From positions 1 through 64,000 of the forward strand of contig JAEQBH010004115.1 of assembly GCA_016808115.1 (NCBI GenBank): a stretch of DNA of 64,000 bases. Direction: 5' to 3'. A program made the translations under genes and the position numbers. The notes beneath the pieces are model-generated. The model worked only from the letters and a program-made list of their open reading frames with translations, was not told the DNA's origin and ran no database searches. The stretch's first letter is position 1, and each line of letters opens with the position of its first letter. Below are positions 9,178 to 20,724 of this stretch, one piece after another. Origin of the DNA: Tetrastigma voinierianum. Its lineage: Eukaryota; Streptophyta; Magnoliopsida; Vitales; Vitaceae.

Positions 9178-10925
9178 TGTGACGCCCCAAATCTAAGGGT
9201 CATGTTGACAACCCTTCAACCCTCGAAATTCCTGTGGATTTCGAGTGACCCGATACCACACTGTTGTGTCCCATTTATCGGGATCCATATTTTCACAAAA
9301 ATCGGCCAGAGTCTCCTTTGTTCGGGGAGCTCTACCCAACATACAACCTGTACAACAGTATAATCATAACCTACCCAAGGTCTCAACTGAAGTAGTATTC
9401 ACCACACAGGGTCCATTTGTCCATATCCCCAATATACATCCCTTTATCGGGACCCATTCATTCACATTTAATTCTAAAATTTGAAAATAAAACACTTAAT
9501 TACAATCCGTAAAAGTCCGATCACGACCCTCTTACCATAATTACATACCCGACTATTTAGACAATAGTCCCGAAAAAGAACTAGTTACTATTAACATACA
9601 AAGTACTTTGTACAAAGGTAATATCAAGGCCACACATTGGCCTCCTTCATAATCACGGCCTCGTTGAGCGTCTCCTGTACACCCCTCCCCATTACTGAGG
9701 TCCCACGTAGTGAAATGCCTAGTGGAAAATTCTCCCTCTGAGGATACTCCTACCTAAATTCACACGCAATGGCATACATACATCAAATCACATTCCATAC
9801 TGAAAATGCAATCCTATATGGAATATTTCATGTCATGCATGAGATGAGACTTCTCATGCCCATAACTCGGGTCCAAACAGACTCCCTCACACAAGCAAAT
9901 GCCAAGTGTGAAAACCAGTCAATGGTGTTTCACCCAATGACTTAACCCATTGGACAACCCTCTAATATTTATTTAATTTCATCAAATCCCATGTGTTTTT
10001 GTGAGTCGCGAATTTTCGGGGTCTCATCGCGAGCTTCGCACGCCTTCAGGGTCTAACCAAAAATAAAATTTGGGTCTTTTACCCTAAGGGGAGGGGATCT
10101 ACCCCATCTTGCTTCACCCAAACACACAAAATTTATTATTATTATTTTATGCACCCGTGAGTCTCAATGTTGGACGTTGTCCCAATTTTCGAGCCCACTA
10201 CACATTCACCAAGAATGGTGAATAACCAATACCATGCACACACACCCGACTTGACGCGATGTCCTCGTGCATATGAAATGCAATTATGTCATTCCATACT
10301 ATAACATGTTACATACACAATAAGAGCTACATGCAACATTGATAAATTCCAGATAATTATTTTCTACATATAATTTCCATTTATCACAATTTCCATGTTA
10401 ATACATCAAGAAAGTATATATTAACATGATTTTTTACACACAACAACATATTATTTATTTTTTTTCCAGCAATAACACACAAAATGACCAAAATCTCAGA
10501 CCCACATAAATAGGGCACCTCTCGGTCCCTTCACGACCATGAACCAATTTTGGTTCCATTCATCAACAAATTACTATGATACCGAAAAACTCAACAAAAC
10601 CCGAAGACATCAGTCCCGGGATTAAAACCAAACCTCAACTTGATCGGGGATTGCTCGAACCGGCCCAAAAATTTCGATATTTAGTCCAAATCTTGGGACT
10701 AAATCCATCAACCGATTACGACCACACAAGCATACATGCCATTAAATGGCCTTTAGGCTAAAATAATCAAGTAGAAGATTTACCTCTTGGAGTTTGATTA
10801 AACTCCTAGATTTTGGTACCCACACGTAGCCCTCATTGCGTGGACCAACTTTACCTCTTACTCTGACGAAAACCGATGGCCCGATTTCCGTAGATCTTAG
10901 AGAGAAACAAAAACCCCCCTTTTTG

Positions 10926-10929
<4 letters not shown>

Positions 10930-11004
<75 letters not shown>
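10930..11004. repeat. (TC)n microsatellite
   Basis: About 37 uninterrupted TC dinucleotides lie inside solo LTR A. Other copies of this LTR have only short CT runs at the same place (around 22230 and 34295), so the array expanded in this copy after insertion. Confidence 0.97.
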
Positions 11005-11006
<2 letters not shown>

Positions 11007-11156
11007 GTTCGTTTCCTACTATATTCTTTTCTTCCTCCCCTTTTCTTTCCTTTTCTCCTTTCTTATCCACCCAAACACCTTTCTTTGTTTGTATCCATTT
11101 TTCTTTTTAAATTTTCTTTTTCTCATTTTCTATTTTTCTCTTATTTCTCTCATTTT

Positions 11157-14100
11157 TGAAGGACCCAACGGTTCCTCTTCCCTAACTGAGGACCCTCCGA
11201 GGGCACTCCAAGTTTGAAACATTTATTTTAAACCCTTTTTTTAAAAAATGGTCAGTGGGCGAACTGTTTATGATGCTGCTTTCCAATTAAAATCTTATTA
11301 AACATAGTGGAAATTTTCTTTTCTTTTCTTTTAAACATTAAACCCTTTTTATACGATTAAACATTTTTGCAGAAAATCGGGCAGAGTTTCCTTTGTTTTC
11401 GACATTTCTAATTTACAACACCTCTGATAAAACATTTTACACTCGAAAATGTTCATTTACTCACATTTAACTACGAGACATCAAGTCCACCATAAGAAAT
11501 TTCAAATCAAAATTTTGAAATCATTTCCTGAACACAATAGAAATATAAACAATATTTTTTATAAGCGGTGGGCTCAAGTCGGGTTACACTGACCACTACG
11601 TACCTCACCACGTAGAGGATCGGGCTCTCGTGGATTCATTTCTTTAAAAATATATGACTACAAAATAAAGGTGCACAAGTGATTCTTATAAAAAAGAGTT
11701 TTATACATTTTCCAAAAGTGGTCATCGCGTGAGGCGGAAGTGTCAGCGTGCGGAGGATGTAGGCACTCACTCCCGGTCTCTACCCTAAAAACATTTTATA
11801 AAACATTTGGAAGAGGGTGAGCTAAAGGGCTTAGTAAGAGTACAATCCATAGGAAAATAATGTTTTTAAGATTTAAGTTTCATCTACAATGTGTAAAACA
11901 GAATTGTATAAATATCCTAATTTCAATAAAGAAAACAATTTACATTACTTTCTTTTTCTTTTGAATCAAGGTCATCTAATCAATGGGAACCCTCTCACCC
12001 AGATTTAACCCACCCAGATTTAGCGTGAAAAGGACCTTGTTAAAGCAGGTCACCACGATTCACAGTGGCCCAAAGGAACCTTTGATAATTAAGTGTCGTC
12101 TTTCTTTAGATAACATTTGCTATGGAATAAATCACATCATGCAGTGGTAACTATTCACGTGCTTTTCACGTGCATGGCGATATGCATCACTACGCCCCTT
12201 TCCCTCATAAAAATAGTATCTCTTTCCCATCTTTGCCATGCTTAAAGCACTTTAGTCGACTTTCCCTTAAACTTTATCTTTGTAACATAGGGTAACCATG
12301 GATTCAATCATAAACATTTTCATATAAACATATATTCATAAACAGTTCATTTAATATGGAAACCATAAATCATGCTTTATAAAACTATGGAAACCATAAT
12401 CATTTCATATTTTTTCTACATGATTAAAATCAAGAAAACAACATTTCCTTTTTCATTTAAACATTTATAACATAGATATGAAAACATATATATTTGTAAA
12501 CATTAATAGATATACATTTCCATAAACATTTACATTTTCCCTCACCTTAGTTATTTAAGTCATTTTTCCTCCTTTAAAAACTTTCCACCTCCACCTTTGT
12601 CCTAAATCACTTTCCTCCTACAAGTCACATTATCCATTTAATCCATTAACATTCATACCTTAATCATATTCAATTAAACCATTAACTATAATATACTTTC
12701 TATTAAATCAGAAAGCAACTCTTAAGCATTTTATTATTCAACTTAATCTCAACTTATCCAATTCACTTCCAATTAAATCAAGGCTCATGACAACATCATT
12801 ACAAGCCTTAAATCAAGCCATTAGCATGCTTAAAGTGAAAAACCCATAATGCCCTTCACCTTAGCAAAAATTCCATTTATGCTATAATCAATTCTTCTTC
12901 TTAAAACTTTAATACTAATACATTCATTAGCATTTAATCACTTCCAGTGTTGAAATCAATTTAATCTCTTTTCATACTTTTCTAGGGTGGTCAAATCCAC
13001 CACATATCAAACATTCCTCATATATCTTCAATTTCTTCCATTTTATTTCAACAAATTATTTGACAATTCATCCAATACCATTGATTCAATTAAACTAAAA
13101 TCAAACAAATGCATTTCGAATTAAACCCTCTCTTGGCCTAACCCTCTCCATGCTATATCTCATTTTCTTTTTCAACTTTTAATTCCATTAATTCTTAAAG
13201 TATTCATTAATGTCATTAAATCAAATGAAACAATCAAACAACATCACTTCCATTAGAATAAAGTTGACCTAAATTTACAATCCTTATAATCTCATTCTTT
13301 CTTTTCAATTTCTTGAAAAATCAACCTAGAATCATGTCAATTTAATAGCTAAAGCCTTAACATAGCCAATTGAAGGTTTAGATAAATAATCCATAAAACC
13401 TAATTGCTTACCTTAAGAGTTCTGGTGTGCTTGATCTTCTACTTAATTCCAATGAAATCTCTTGTTCAAATCTACATAAAGACATGCCAAGAAACTCATT
13501 TACACCATCATATAACCATTTCCTTCATTAACCTTCAAATTCACATAGACTAGTAAGTGCTCTCACCTTAAAAACTTGCTTTTTCACTTAGGGTTTGATC
13601 TAGGGCACTTCATGGAGATGATGAACACTTGAAATGGCATGAGAATTTCTTGGATTGCTTGGGAAGGGGCTGCAGAATTTTCTCCCTTGTACGCTTCCCT
13701 TTTGGCTTCACTTTTTGTCTTCAAAATTTGTTTCACCCGTATGCACCCAAGAAGTCAAGACAAATACACTTAAATGATATTTTTTTCATGCCTAATTTTC
13801 CCTTCAATTATCCTTAAATTAACCCCATGCCATGGTTAGCATCCTTGTATTCTCATTAGTCCACTTATGTAATATAGTCCAAAAGCAACTAATTCCACTT
13901 TATGATCTATAAATCTCACTAACTTGAACCATAGTTAAACCTTAGCTCATGATTTACTAACACGAATATCCTGCAACAGCCAATTAACTTTAACTAACAA
14001 GAAGTTAAAGTTTTGGCGATTAGTTAACGCTCATCCACTAACCATAGTTAAGTTAACTAATTTATGATAAATATCAAAATTTATGGAAAGCTCTATAGGT

Positions 14101-14558
14101 CCATTTTTAATCACATGGATCACCAAGCTTACATGTCACCATTCTATTGGTTCTTGCTTTGCTTACTTAGATTAGGCTTACTCATTAAATGACTTAAATG
14201 CCCTTCTTGAAAATAATACCCCTATACCAATAAAACTCCGAAAATATTCCATGATCGTCCAATCATAAAATTGACCATGGAATACTCTAGTCACTTATTT
14301 CCTATCACTTGAACATCCTTTAAGAAAAATTCTAGGGTTACAGGAATATTTTAAAACTATTTTAAATGTAAGGCATTTTCATCATAAATCATCGGACGCT
14401 TCAAAAACCCTTAAGCAGTCGGTTTTAATACGATTTCGGTTTCTTTAGACTCAATACATTATTCAGAACATTTTCGATTTTCTGGGCTTGTTTTTCAAAA
14501 TTACTATTCATTTGACCGTTTCCAGTCAAATACACAACTTATCGATTTTCTCCTTTCA
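11157..14558 (-). mobile_element. Inner LTR-like insertion within solo LTR A
   Basis: This sequence has no coding capacity but reads like a long LTR of a related chromovirus subfamily in the same orientation. It contains AAATCGGGCAGAGTTTCCTT near 11374, GGGTGAGCTAAAGGGCTTAG near 11815, and a long AT-rich middle. The left edge may be TGAAGGACCC at 11157. The right edge is uncertain: candidates are GGGTTACA near 14342 or the border at 14558. An imperfect 20-base direct repeat brackets it (11140-11159 and 14559-14579). The inserted nature is clear, because outer LTR sequence resumes at about 14580 with ACCGAATTGG-type words found in the LTR at 40240. Confidence 0.65.
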
Positions 14559-15013
14559 CTTATATTTCTCTCTTTTTGATTGTCATTGACCGAATTGGCC
14601 AAGTGGGGAAGCTTCCTCCCCACTTTCCCTCCTTGCCACATGTCTTATTTCCCCATTTTTCCTTATTTTCATGAATTTGTTATTTTCCAATAATTTCCTC
14701 ATTTGACACTTGGCTCCATGTGAGCCATTTACACAAGTGCACCACAAGAGTCTTGCCATGTTTCACTCCCCTAGGGTGCCATGTGGCATCCACATGATAT
14801 GTCATGTGTTGTTACTTGACACCCGAAGCCTCGAAAAACGTGAAATTCCGACTATCTCGGAATCAAACAAAATTCGACGGGTAACTAGATTTTGCGAGAC
14901 GAATTCAACGGTGAAGTCCGTTTCTTCATCCGAGATCTAGAAAATTTCCGGTTTTAACCAAAATTATTGTTTTACCCTTTTTCATAAAAATTGAATTTTT
15001 CCCGGGTTTTACA

Positions 15014-15018
15014 GATGA
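15014..15018. repeat. Target-site duplication (GATGA), right
   Basis: This copy of GATGA follows the LTR end and matches 9173-9177 exactly. Confidence 0.85.
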
Positions 15019-16113
15019 TAGCTTGCCCGATCGTTATCGTGCTCATTCACAGCAAGTCTTTGTCGCTTCAGATTAAGTTCAACGTGACTATCACATGAGC
15101 GAGTTTGGGTCCTCGTGTTTGTAGCATTCTAGCATTCCCATTCCAATATGTGCTTTATGGTGCTTGAGTTCCTCCTTTGAGTGTGTGTACCTTTCATATT
15201 TCTAGTCAATTTTCATGTTATTGTTATGGTTCTTGTTCTTGTTTAGTAAGCATAATCAATGTTCCCTTATAACATTGAGTTCAAGTTTTATCAAGCCTAA
15301 ATGCAAGAGAGCAAATCTTTATGCTATAGGACACATCTGGCTCCTCTCGCCATCTCCCCTCGCACTTCAAAGAATTTTCCCCTTTTGTAGGTTATCAAAA
15401 TTTTTAAGTTAAATTATTCAAATTTAAAAATCTTGTGTTTGCGAGCCCATTTGAGTTGACCATCTTGATGAATGTTACTAACACAGACGACTTTGAATAA
15501 TTATGTGGATTAATAGTAATCTTTTGCTTTGCAATGTAATTAATTACTTGATCTAACTAACACTAACAGTGTTCCTTACAGTTATTATATATAATAGTTA
15601 ATCGGCATTAATGCTTTGTGGATTAATTGTCCCCATGACTTCAATTTCTTCAGCTCAGAACAAGTCTACCCGTGAGTGAATTGGCTTGCGAGAATTAACA
15701 GTTTGCAAATGCTGAAAACCATCGCCGTTTAAGTACTACTCATTCTCATGTTAATGGCTAAGGATTTGCATGAGGATGTCATTCAGGAATTTGGAAATAA
15801 CTATAACGCTAACACCAAGAACTACCTCTTGCATTTACGACATTCTCTAGATGGGTGATTTTATTTTTAAAATATACTGCTGCAGGTTTTTTTTTTTAAA
15901 ATATTTAAACCATGGTTAGTTTTTTGGTGTATGTTCACAGGTGTGAGGTTAATTAAAGAAATGGCAGAGTGTGGTTTGTCTTCTATCTTTTAAAAAAAAA
16001 CGGCAGATTGAAATGAAAAAAAGGGGAAGGTGTGGGAACTAAAAACCTGGTCCCCTGTTTTTGCCTTATGCTCTGTTTTTCTCCTTGTTTTTTTTGCTTT
16101 CATTCTCTATGAC
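15019..16113. other. Spacer, nothing recognised
   Basis: The sequence has moderate to high AT content and no protein motif, LTR word or RNA gene that I can recognise. It is the right-hand continuation of the locus interrupted by solo LTR A. Confidence 0.5.
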
Positions 16114-16392
16114 TGTTTGGTTCCGGAAAATTTGAGGGTTAAAAGTAAGAGGAAAGAAAATGTGATGGAAAATAAAAATCAAGTTAAATTGAATATATTG
16201 TTTTTATTTGTTACTTCAGACTTATTTTATTTAGATCACTCATCAATATAAAAATAAAATAATTTTAAAATATAACATTCAGTCATTTATTTATATTTGA
16301 TTTTCTTTGAAATTTATCTTTAGACAGCCAAATAAAAAGTAATTTTTCTTATATAACATTATTTTCCCTCAATACTTTTCAGGAACCAAACA
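16114..16392. mobile_element. MITE-like element with terminal inverted repeats
   Basis: The left end reads TGTTTGGTTCCGGAAAA and then TTTGAGGG. The right end reads CCCTCAATACTTTTCAGGAACCAAACA, given here as two adjoining parts, and is its inverse complement with few mismatches over about 25 bases. The interior is AT-rich and noncoding, and the total is about 280 bases. Short noncoding elements with TGTTTGG termini are common in plant introns and spacers. No clean target duplication is visible: flanks are CTATGAC on the left and CAATTAT on the right. The superfamily was not determined. Confidence 0.7.
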
Positions 16393-17214
16393 CAATTATA
16401 AATTTGGAGGCCAGTGGAAATCTAGACTCTAAAACAGTTATCATAATGGTTGAAACCTCGCTGTAGGTGGATAATCAATGGCACAAGCAGGATGACGTGA
16501 GGAAGCAGAAATACTCATCCAAAAAGAAAAAAATCTGAGTGATATTCATAGTCAGTCAACTTACTTTTGTCTTGTCAAAATTAAAAACTCAAGATGTGAA
16601 TACTGATTATAATTCTTGCAACTGACAATTTATTTTCTCCACCAGCTGAATGAGCATGTTACAGAAACAGATACTATTTGTGTAGGAGAAAAAATACCAA
16701 AGAACAAAATAAGAGTTGTATTCTGCTAGAATTCTGCTACATTATTGGATGAAGATATGTCCTATTATATATGCATTACACAACACAATGATAGTGATTG
16801 AGAAGGAGATTTGGATGATAAAAAAGCATCTAGCTTTATGTTTTTGAGGTAATACCGCTTTTACTTGGACTTCGAAGCAGACCTACTGACCCTCAACCAG
16901 CAAAACTGAACTTGTTTTCATAAGCATCAATGTATTTGTATGCAACATGGCTAAAGTTTTGTTCAATGATAATTTACTACAAAGGGAACCAATAGAGTTT
17001 CTATATGCGGGCATAAATCCCAACAATTGTACTACCGAAAATTCAAATTTCCATGATCAAAACAAGCACATTGATACAAGATATTATTTTATTGGAGTGT
17101 TCAATATGAAGACAGAAGTGCAATTAGATTTTGCAAAACCCCAAGATTAAATTACATGTATTTTTACCAAGCCTCTCAAGCTTGAAGATTTTAGAAGGTT
17201 GATTATGTTGGGGC
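16393..17214. other. AT-rich spacer
   Basis: No gene or repeat is recognised. A 67-residue plus-strand frame at 16947-17150 has no recognisable motif and AT-driven composition, so I treat it as chance. Confidence 0.45.
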
Positions 17215-17407
17215 GGTCTGCGAGATAATTTTTGAGGGGCGAGGCGAAGTAACAAAATAAGGGCCCCTAATGTATATAATTAAAGTTCACGTGTACATAA
17301 TAAAAAAACAATTTCTTGTAAATGGTAGTTTTTATTAGACTTAACAAATAACATATTTTTTACAATCGAAATAAAAACATTTAATTTTAGATTAAGCATA
17401 TAAATGT

Positions 17408-17611
17408 TCATAAAAAACATTGTCTTCGAGCATTTCTAGATGCAAAATCATTGATAATAGTGTCAACATCAATATTTTCTAACATATTTTTCTCAATACA
17501 TAAAATTGCTAGGTCATTCAATCTTTCTTGTGACATTGACCACATCAAGTAGGATTTCAATAATTTTAACTTTGAAAAACTTCTTTCGGCTGATGCTACA
17601 GTCACTGGCAT
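17408..17611 (-). pseudogene. hAT C-terminal dimerisation domain
   Basis: The 67-residue stretch reads MPVTVASAERSFSKLKLLKS and continues with SYLMWSMSQERLNDLAILCIE, the strongly conserved hAT dimerisation signature (SxERxFSxLKxIKxxLRxxMxQxRLxxLAxLxIE). The end (FASRNARRQCF) agrees with the usual C-terminus. It is the best preserved part of the transposase. Confidence 0.92.
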
Positions 17612-18304
17612 CGTTAATAGGATTCAGTATGCAATTGAAACATTTGGATAACAATCTGCAGCTTTGACCAACTCGAGAATTTCAAGTGGTGACATTAACA
17701 CATTTGGCAAAGTCATTTGCAACACTTTCATTTAAAAAAAAAGGTCATTTGCATCAACATCCGACAAATTATTATGAGAAAAAGTAGTCTTAAATTTAGT
17801 GCAAGATTCTCTTAATTCATTATCACTTACTTGACTTCAACTTTTTTGGAATCAAATAAAAATCCAAATATATTTTCAAATATCTTTAATTGCTCAAATC
17901 TATCTTTCAAAAGCAGTGTCATATCCTGACAACGAAATAATTGACTCTAAGGGACTCATCCAGTGATTATATTTCTTCATCATGATTATTCTCATCAAAT
18001 TGTTTTTTCCTAAAAATACAACGTTTTCTTGGAAGTATTGGCTCTATATTCATATCAAATGCAAGACTTTTGGCAATATTCATGCTGGATTTAAACCCTT
18101 CATTTCTATATTTTTCAAAAAATAAAATTACATCTTAATTCCTTTGTTGTGAGTGTCAAGCACATAGATTTGGGTGCAACTGCTTACTCACCATGTTAAT
18201 AGCATTAAAATTTATTGACAACCATACTAAAGTAAAAGAAACTCTCAAAACTCTCAGGAACTAACCAAACTTTGCGCTTCACTTTTTTTGACATCTCTGA
18301 AGAT

Positions 18305-18598
18305 TTATCTATTTGCACAAGCTAACCTAATTTGAGGTGTTTGAAATCTAATAGCTTTAACACTTTTAATTCGACTTTCCCATCGAGTATTACACAAAGA
18401 TTTCACGGTTAAGTCCAAAACATTATCAATTAAAACCTTCCATCTTTTAGTAGAATTTGCAAATAATGAATATATGCGTTGCACAATTCCCAAAAATGAA
18501 ACAACTTTAACATGAGAATGTGTCGTATCACAAAGAGTAAGATTAAGGCTATGACAAGCACATGGAATATATAAAGCCCTCGGATTTATTTCAAGCAA
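18305..18598 (-). pseudogene. hAT transposase core fragment
   Basis: The stretch of 97 residues includes ALYIPCACHSLNLTLCDTTH, a FLGIVQRIYSLFANSTKRWK segment, and SLCNTRWESRIKSVKAIRFQ, all typical of the RNase H-like core of TTF-zinc-finger hAT transposases. The upstream GDNGSNMKG motif with its acidic residue lies in another frame near 18650. The reading frame closes after QIRLACANR. Confidence 0.9.
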
Positions 18599-20089
18599 TC
18601 TCTTTTGAACCTTAATTGTTTTCCTTTCATATTAGAACCATTGTCACCAAACATGACCCCTCATCATTAACATTGGATCAAAGAGACTTATGCATTTAAA
18701 TAATTCATTAAAAATCCCTAATCCAGATGTATCATCCACCTCAAGAACTCTAAAAAGTACTCCTCTATTTTTATTTTGTTACTAGACATATTTACACGTC
18801 GTACTATTAGAGTCATTTGTTCTTGATAGCTCACATATGAGATTGCAATCAAAAATTATAGTGAAATATTTTGCTTCTTTGATGATCCTTATCATAGAAG
18901 TTCTAAATTATGAAATTTAAAATTAAAACTAACTCATTTTGATTTACTAGTAAGACAATAAATATCAAATTCTTAATTTTGGATACGTCTAACATGATCT
19001 TGCATCATCAAATCAAATTTTGTAATCATTTCAATTAACCCCAAAAAATTACCATTACGATCACGATAAAGTTTCTCGTTGGATCCTTGAAAAGATAAAT
19101 TATTTTGCTTGGATATTTCTACTTGAAATTATTCTTATTAAAACTTGTCACCAACGTTCTTTTTCCTTTGAAAATCCTTGTTGCAAATCTTTATCAATTG
19201 TTTCATTATGTTTAATCTTACTCTTAGTTCAATCAAGTATTCATATTAGTCATATGCTCAATATTATTCTCCATGTTGTTTGAGTCTCTCACTAAGATCT
19301 TCTAATCATTAATCCATCATTTGCTAAAAAACTTTTGTTGTTTTGAGTTGTAGACAATTGCAACAAAAGCAATATAAAACTATCCACATGTTTTAGAGTA
19401 AACCAACCATTTTCTATCGGTAATCTCTCCGTTACTCATCTTTCAGAATAATAAGCATATGAAAATGCCTGAATTTATTATCTAAATAAACTCAGATTCA
19501 TTACACCTGAGGCCCTTTTCAACTAAATATCCCTCTCACCTATTATTGAATTTAATTCTAGGATCATAAATATCCAAAGGAGGGACTAAGTGTTCATCAA
19601 TACTACATCTTCAATATTGGATGCGGTTAGTGCATTATCATGTTCATTTCAAATAAGTACTATCCTCATTGATATAGTTTGTACATTATCATGATCATTC
19701 AAGTGAAGTAGAGTCTTCATTGATATGATTTTCATCATTTAAATTTTCATTAGATTGTTCAAGATTGTCACCTCCAATCTCTTAGAAGGTTCTTCTACTC
19801 TTTTAAGAGCAAATTTGTCCAATAGCTCCTTTTTGTGATTCTACTATCTCCTGTCGTTTTCTTTTCTTTTTTTCTTTTCCCTCTTAGGATAAATGTTTTT
19901 AGGCAAAATCATATAAAAAGTTAAGAATGTAAGAACAATAGCACTAGGAATATGGAAAGAGGCTTAGGCTAAGTCTGTCTTATATTTAAACGAATTCCGA
20001 GTTTTGAAATCCAAATGCAACCTGAAAATCAAAACCTCTCCAATGAACAATCACACTAAAATGATCCTTTCTATACTAAATCACAAAAA

Positions 20090-20724
20090 TAATGTTAGGG
20101 TTTAGGTATGTGATTACCTAGGCAGTCACGGGACAAGATTAGAACACTGCATGCATTGTGTTTTATGTGATTGTGTGATTGTTGTGAATGTTGTGTGAAA
20201 TGTGTGCTTGGTGAATAGCACATAGGAAAAAAAAATGTATTGAAGAAAAAAAAAATTCTGAAGTTTTATAGTGTGTAAAACTGAAAAAAAATAAAATAAA
20301 ATAAAATAAATTTTAAGGAATTTATTTTGTTCTACTGAAAAATGAAAAAAAAAAAAATTTGTGGTCTTCGGTATACGGAACAAAGAAAAAAAAATAATAA
20401 AAACAAAATTTTGTCTTTGGGAAGGTACAGACTCTTGCCATCTTCCGAAGCTTTGGAATCACGATACAATGTATCGTATCGTGTGAGCAGAGTGGCACGA
20501 GGCGTAGCCAAAGGGTACGATCTGACCAACAGCGTGTCACAAGGCGGCCCGGCCCGGTAGACCGCGACCGCGACACGGCGACTGCTTGCGCGAAAGCGGC
20601 GTCGCGGCGCCTTGCGAGAGACGCGCTTTGGGAGGTGGTCGATGATATAATGAGTTTGTATCGTGGATGGGGCGACCTTTTGGTGGCCACAATGCGCGGA
20701 AAGGGCTAAGTGCGTGATAAATTT
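20090..20724 (+). other. Leader of gypsy element 2, left half
   Basis: This part begins with TTTAGGTATGTGATTACCTA and TGTGTGATTG-type words that match the inverse of 32330-32500, the leader next to a primer-binding site in element 3. An A/T-rich stretch follows, then from about 20440 a GC-rich stretch with CGATAC/GTATCG palindromic words. Noncoding. The overlapping ORFs on both strands here have no family motif. Confidence 0.65.
20720..20724. repeat. Target-site duplication (AATTT), left
   Basis: AATTT precedes the TGTGGCGC start of solo LTR B and recurs immediately after its ATCACA end at 22863-22867. The five-base size fits Ty3/gypsy integration. Confidence 0.82.

Larger units (their letters stand above)
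9178..15013 (-). mobile_element. Solo LTR A (gypsy), interrupted by an inner insertion
   Basis: The plus-strand view starts TGTGACGCCCC and ends CCCGGGTTTTACA, giving TG...CA ends. Its left part matches 32574-33900 nearly word for word in places (CTCCTTTGTTCGGGGAGCTCT, then GTATAATCATAACCTA). Its right part (14590-15013) matches 22500-22862 and the fragment at 1-308. Neither a primer site nor a purine tract adjoins it, and GATGA flanks both ends, so it is a solo LTR left by recombination between two LTRs. A CT microsatellite lies at 10930-11004, and a second LTR-like segment interrupts it at about 11160-14558. Without that insertion the LTR would be about 2.4 kb. Confidence 0.88.
17215..19900 (-). 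pseudogene. hAT-type transposase pseudogene (TTF zinc finger / DUF4371 type)
   Basis: This is a decayed transposase gene of the plant 'zinc finger MYM-type protein 1-like' hAT group. Read from right to left, it shows a lysine-rich leader ending in a SQKGA-like word (about 19860-19800), a TTF-type zinc-finger entry with PLDIYDPRIKFNN, EGYLVEKGPQ, and SNGEITDRKWLVYSK (19610-19400), a GDNGSNMKG word (about 18650), the long core fragment at 18598-18305 and the C-terminal dimerisation domain at 17611-17408. Stops and indels separate all pieces. A GGGCCCC-containing sequence at 17265 could be part of the terminal region. Intact relatives cut and paste hAT elements. Confidence 0.85.

Noticed and set aside
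10836..11159. 107-residue ORF with a long Leu-Ser repeat
   Set aside because: The repeat is the translation of the (TC)n microsatellite in an LTR.
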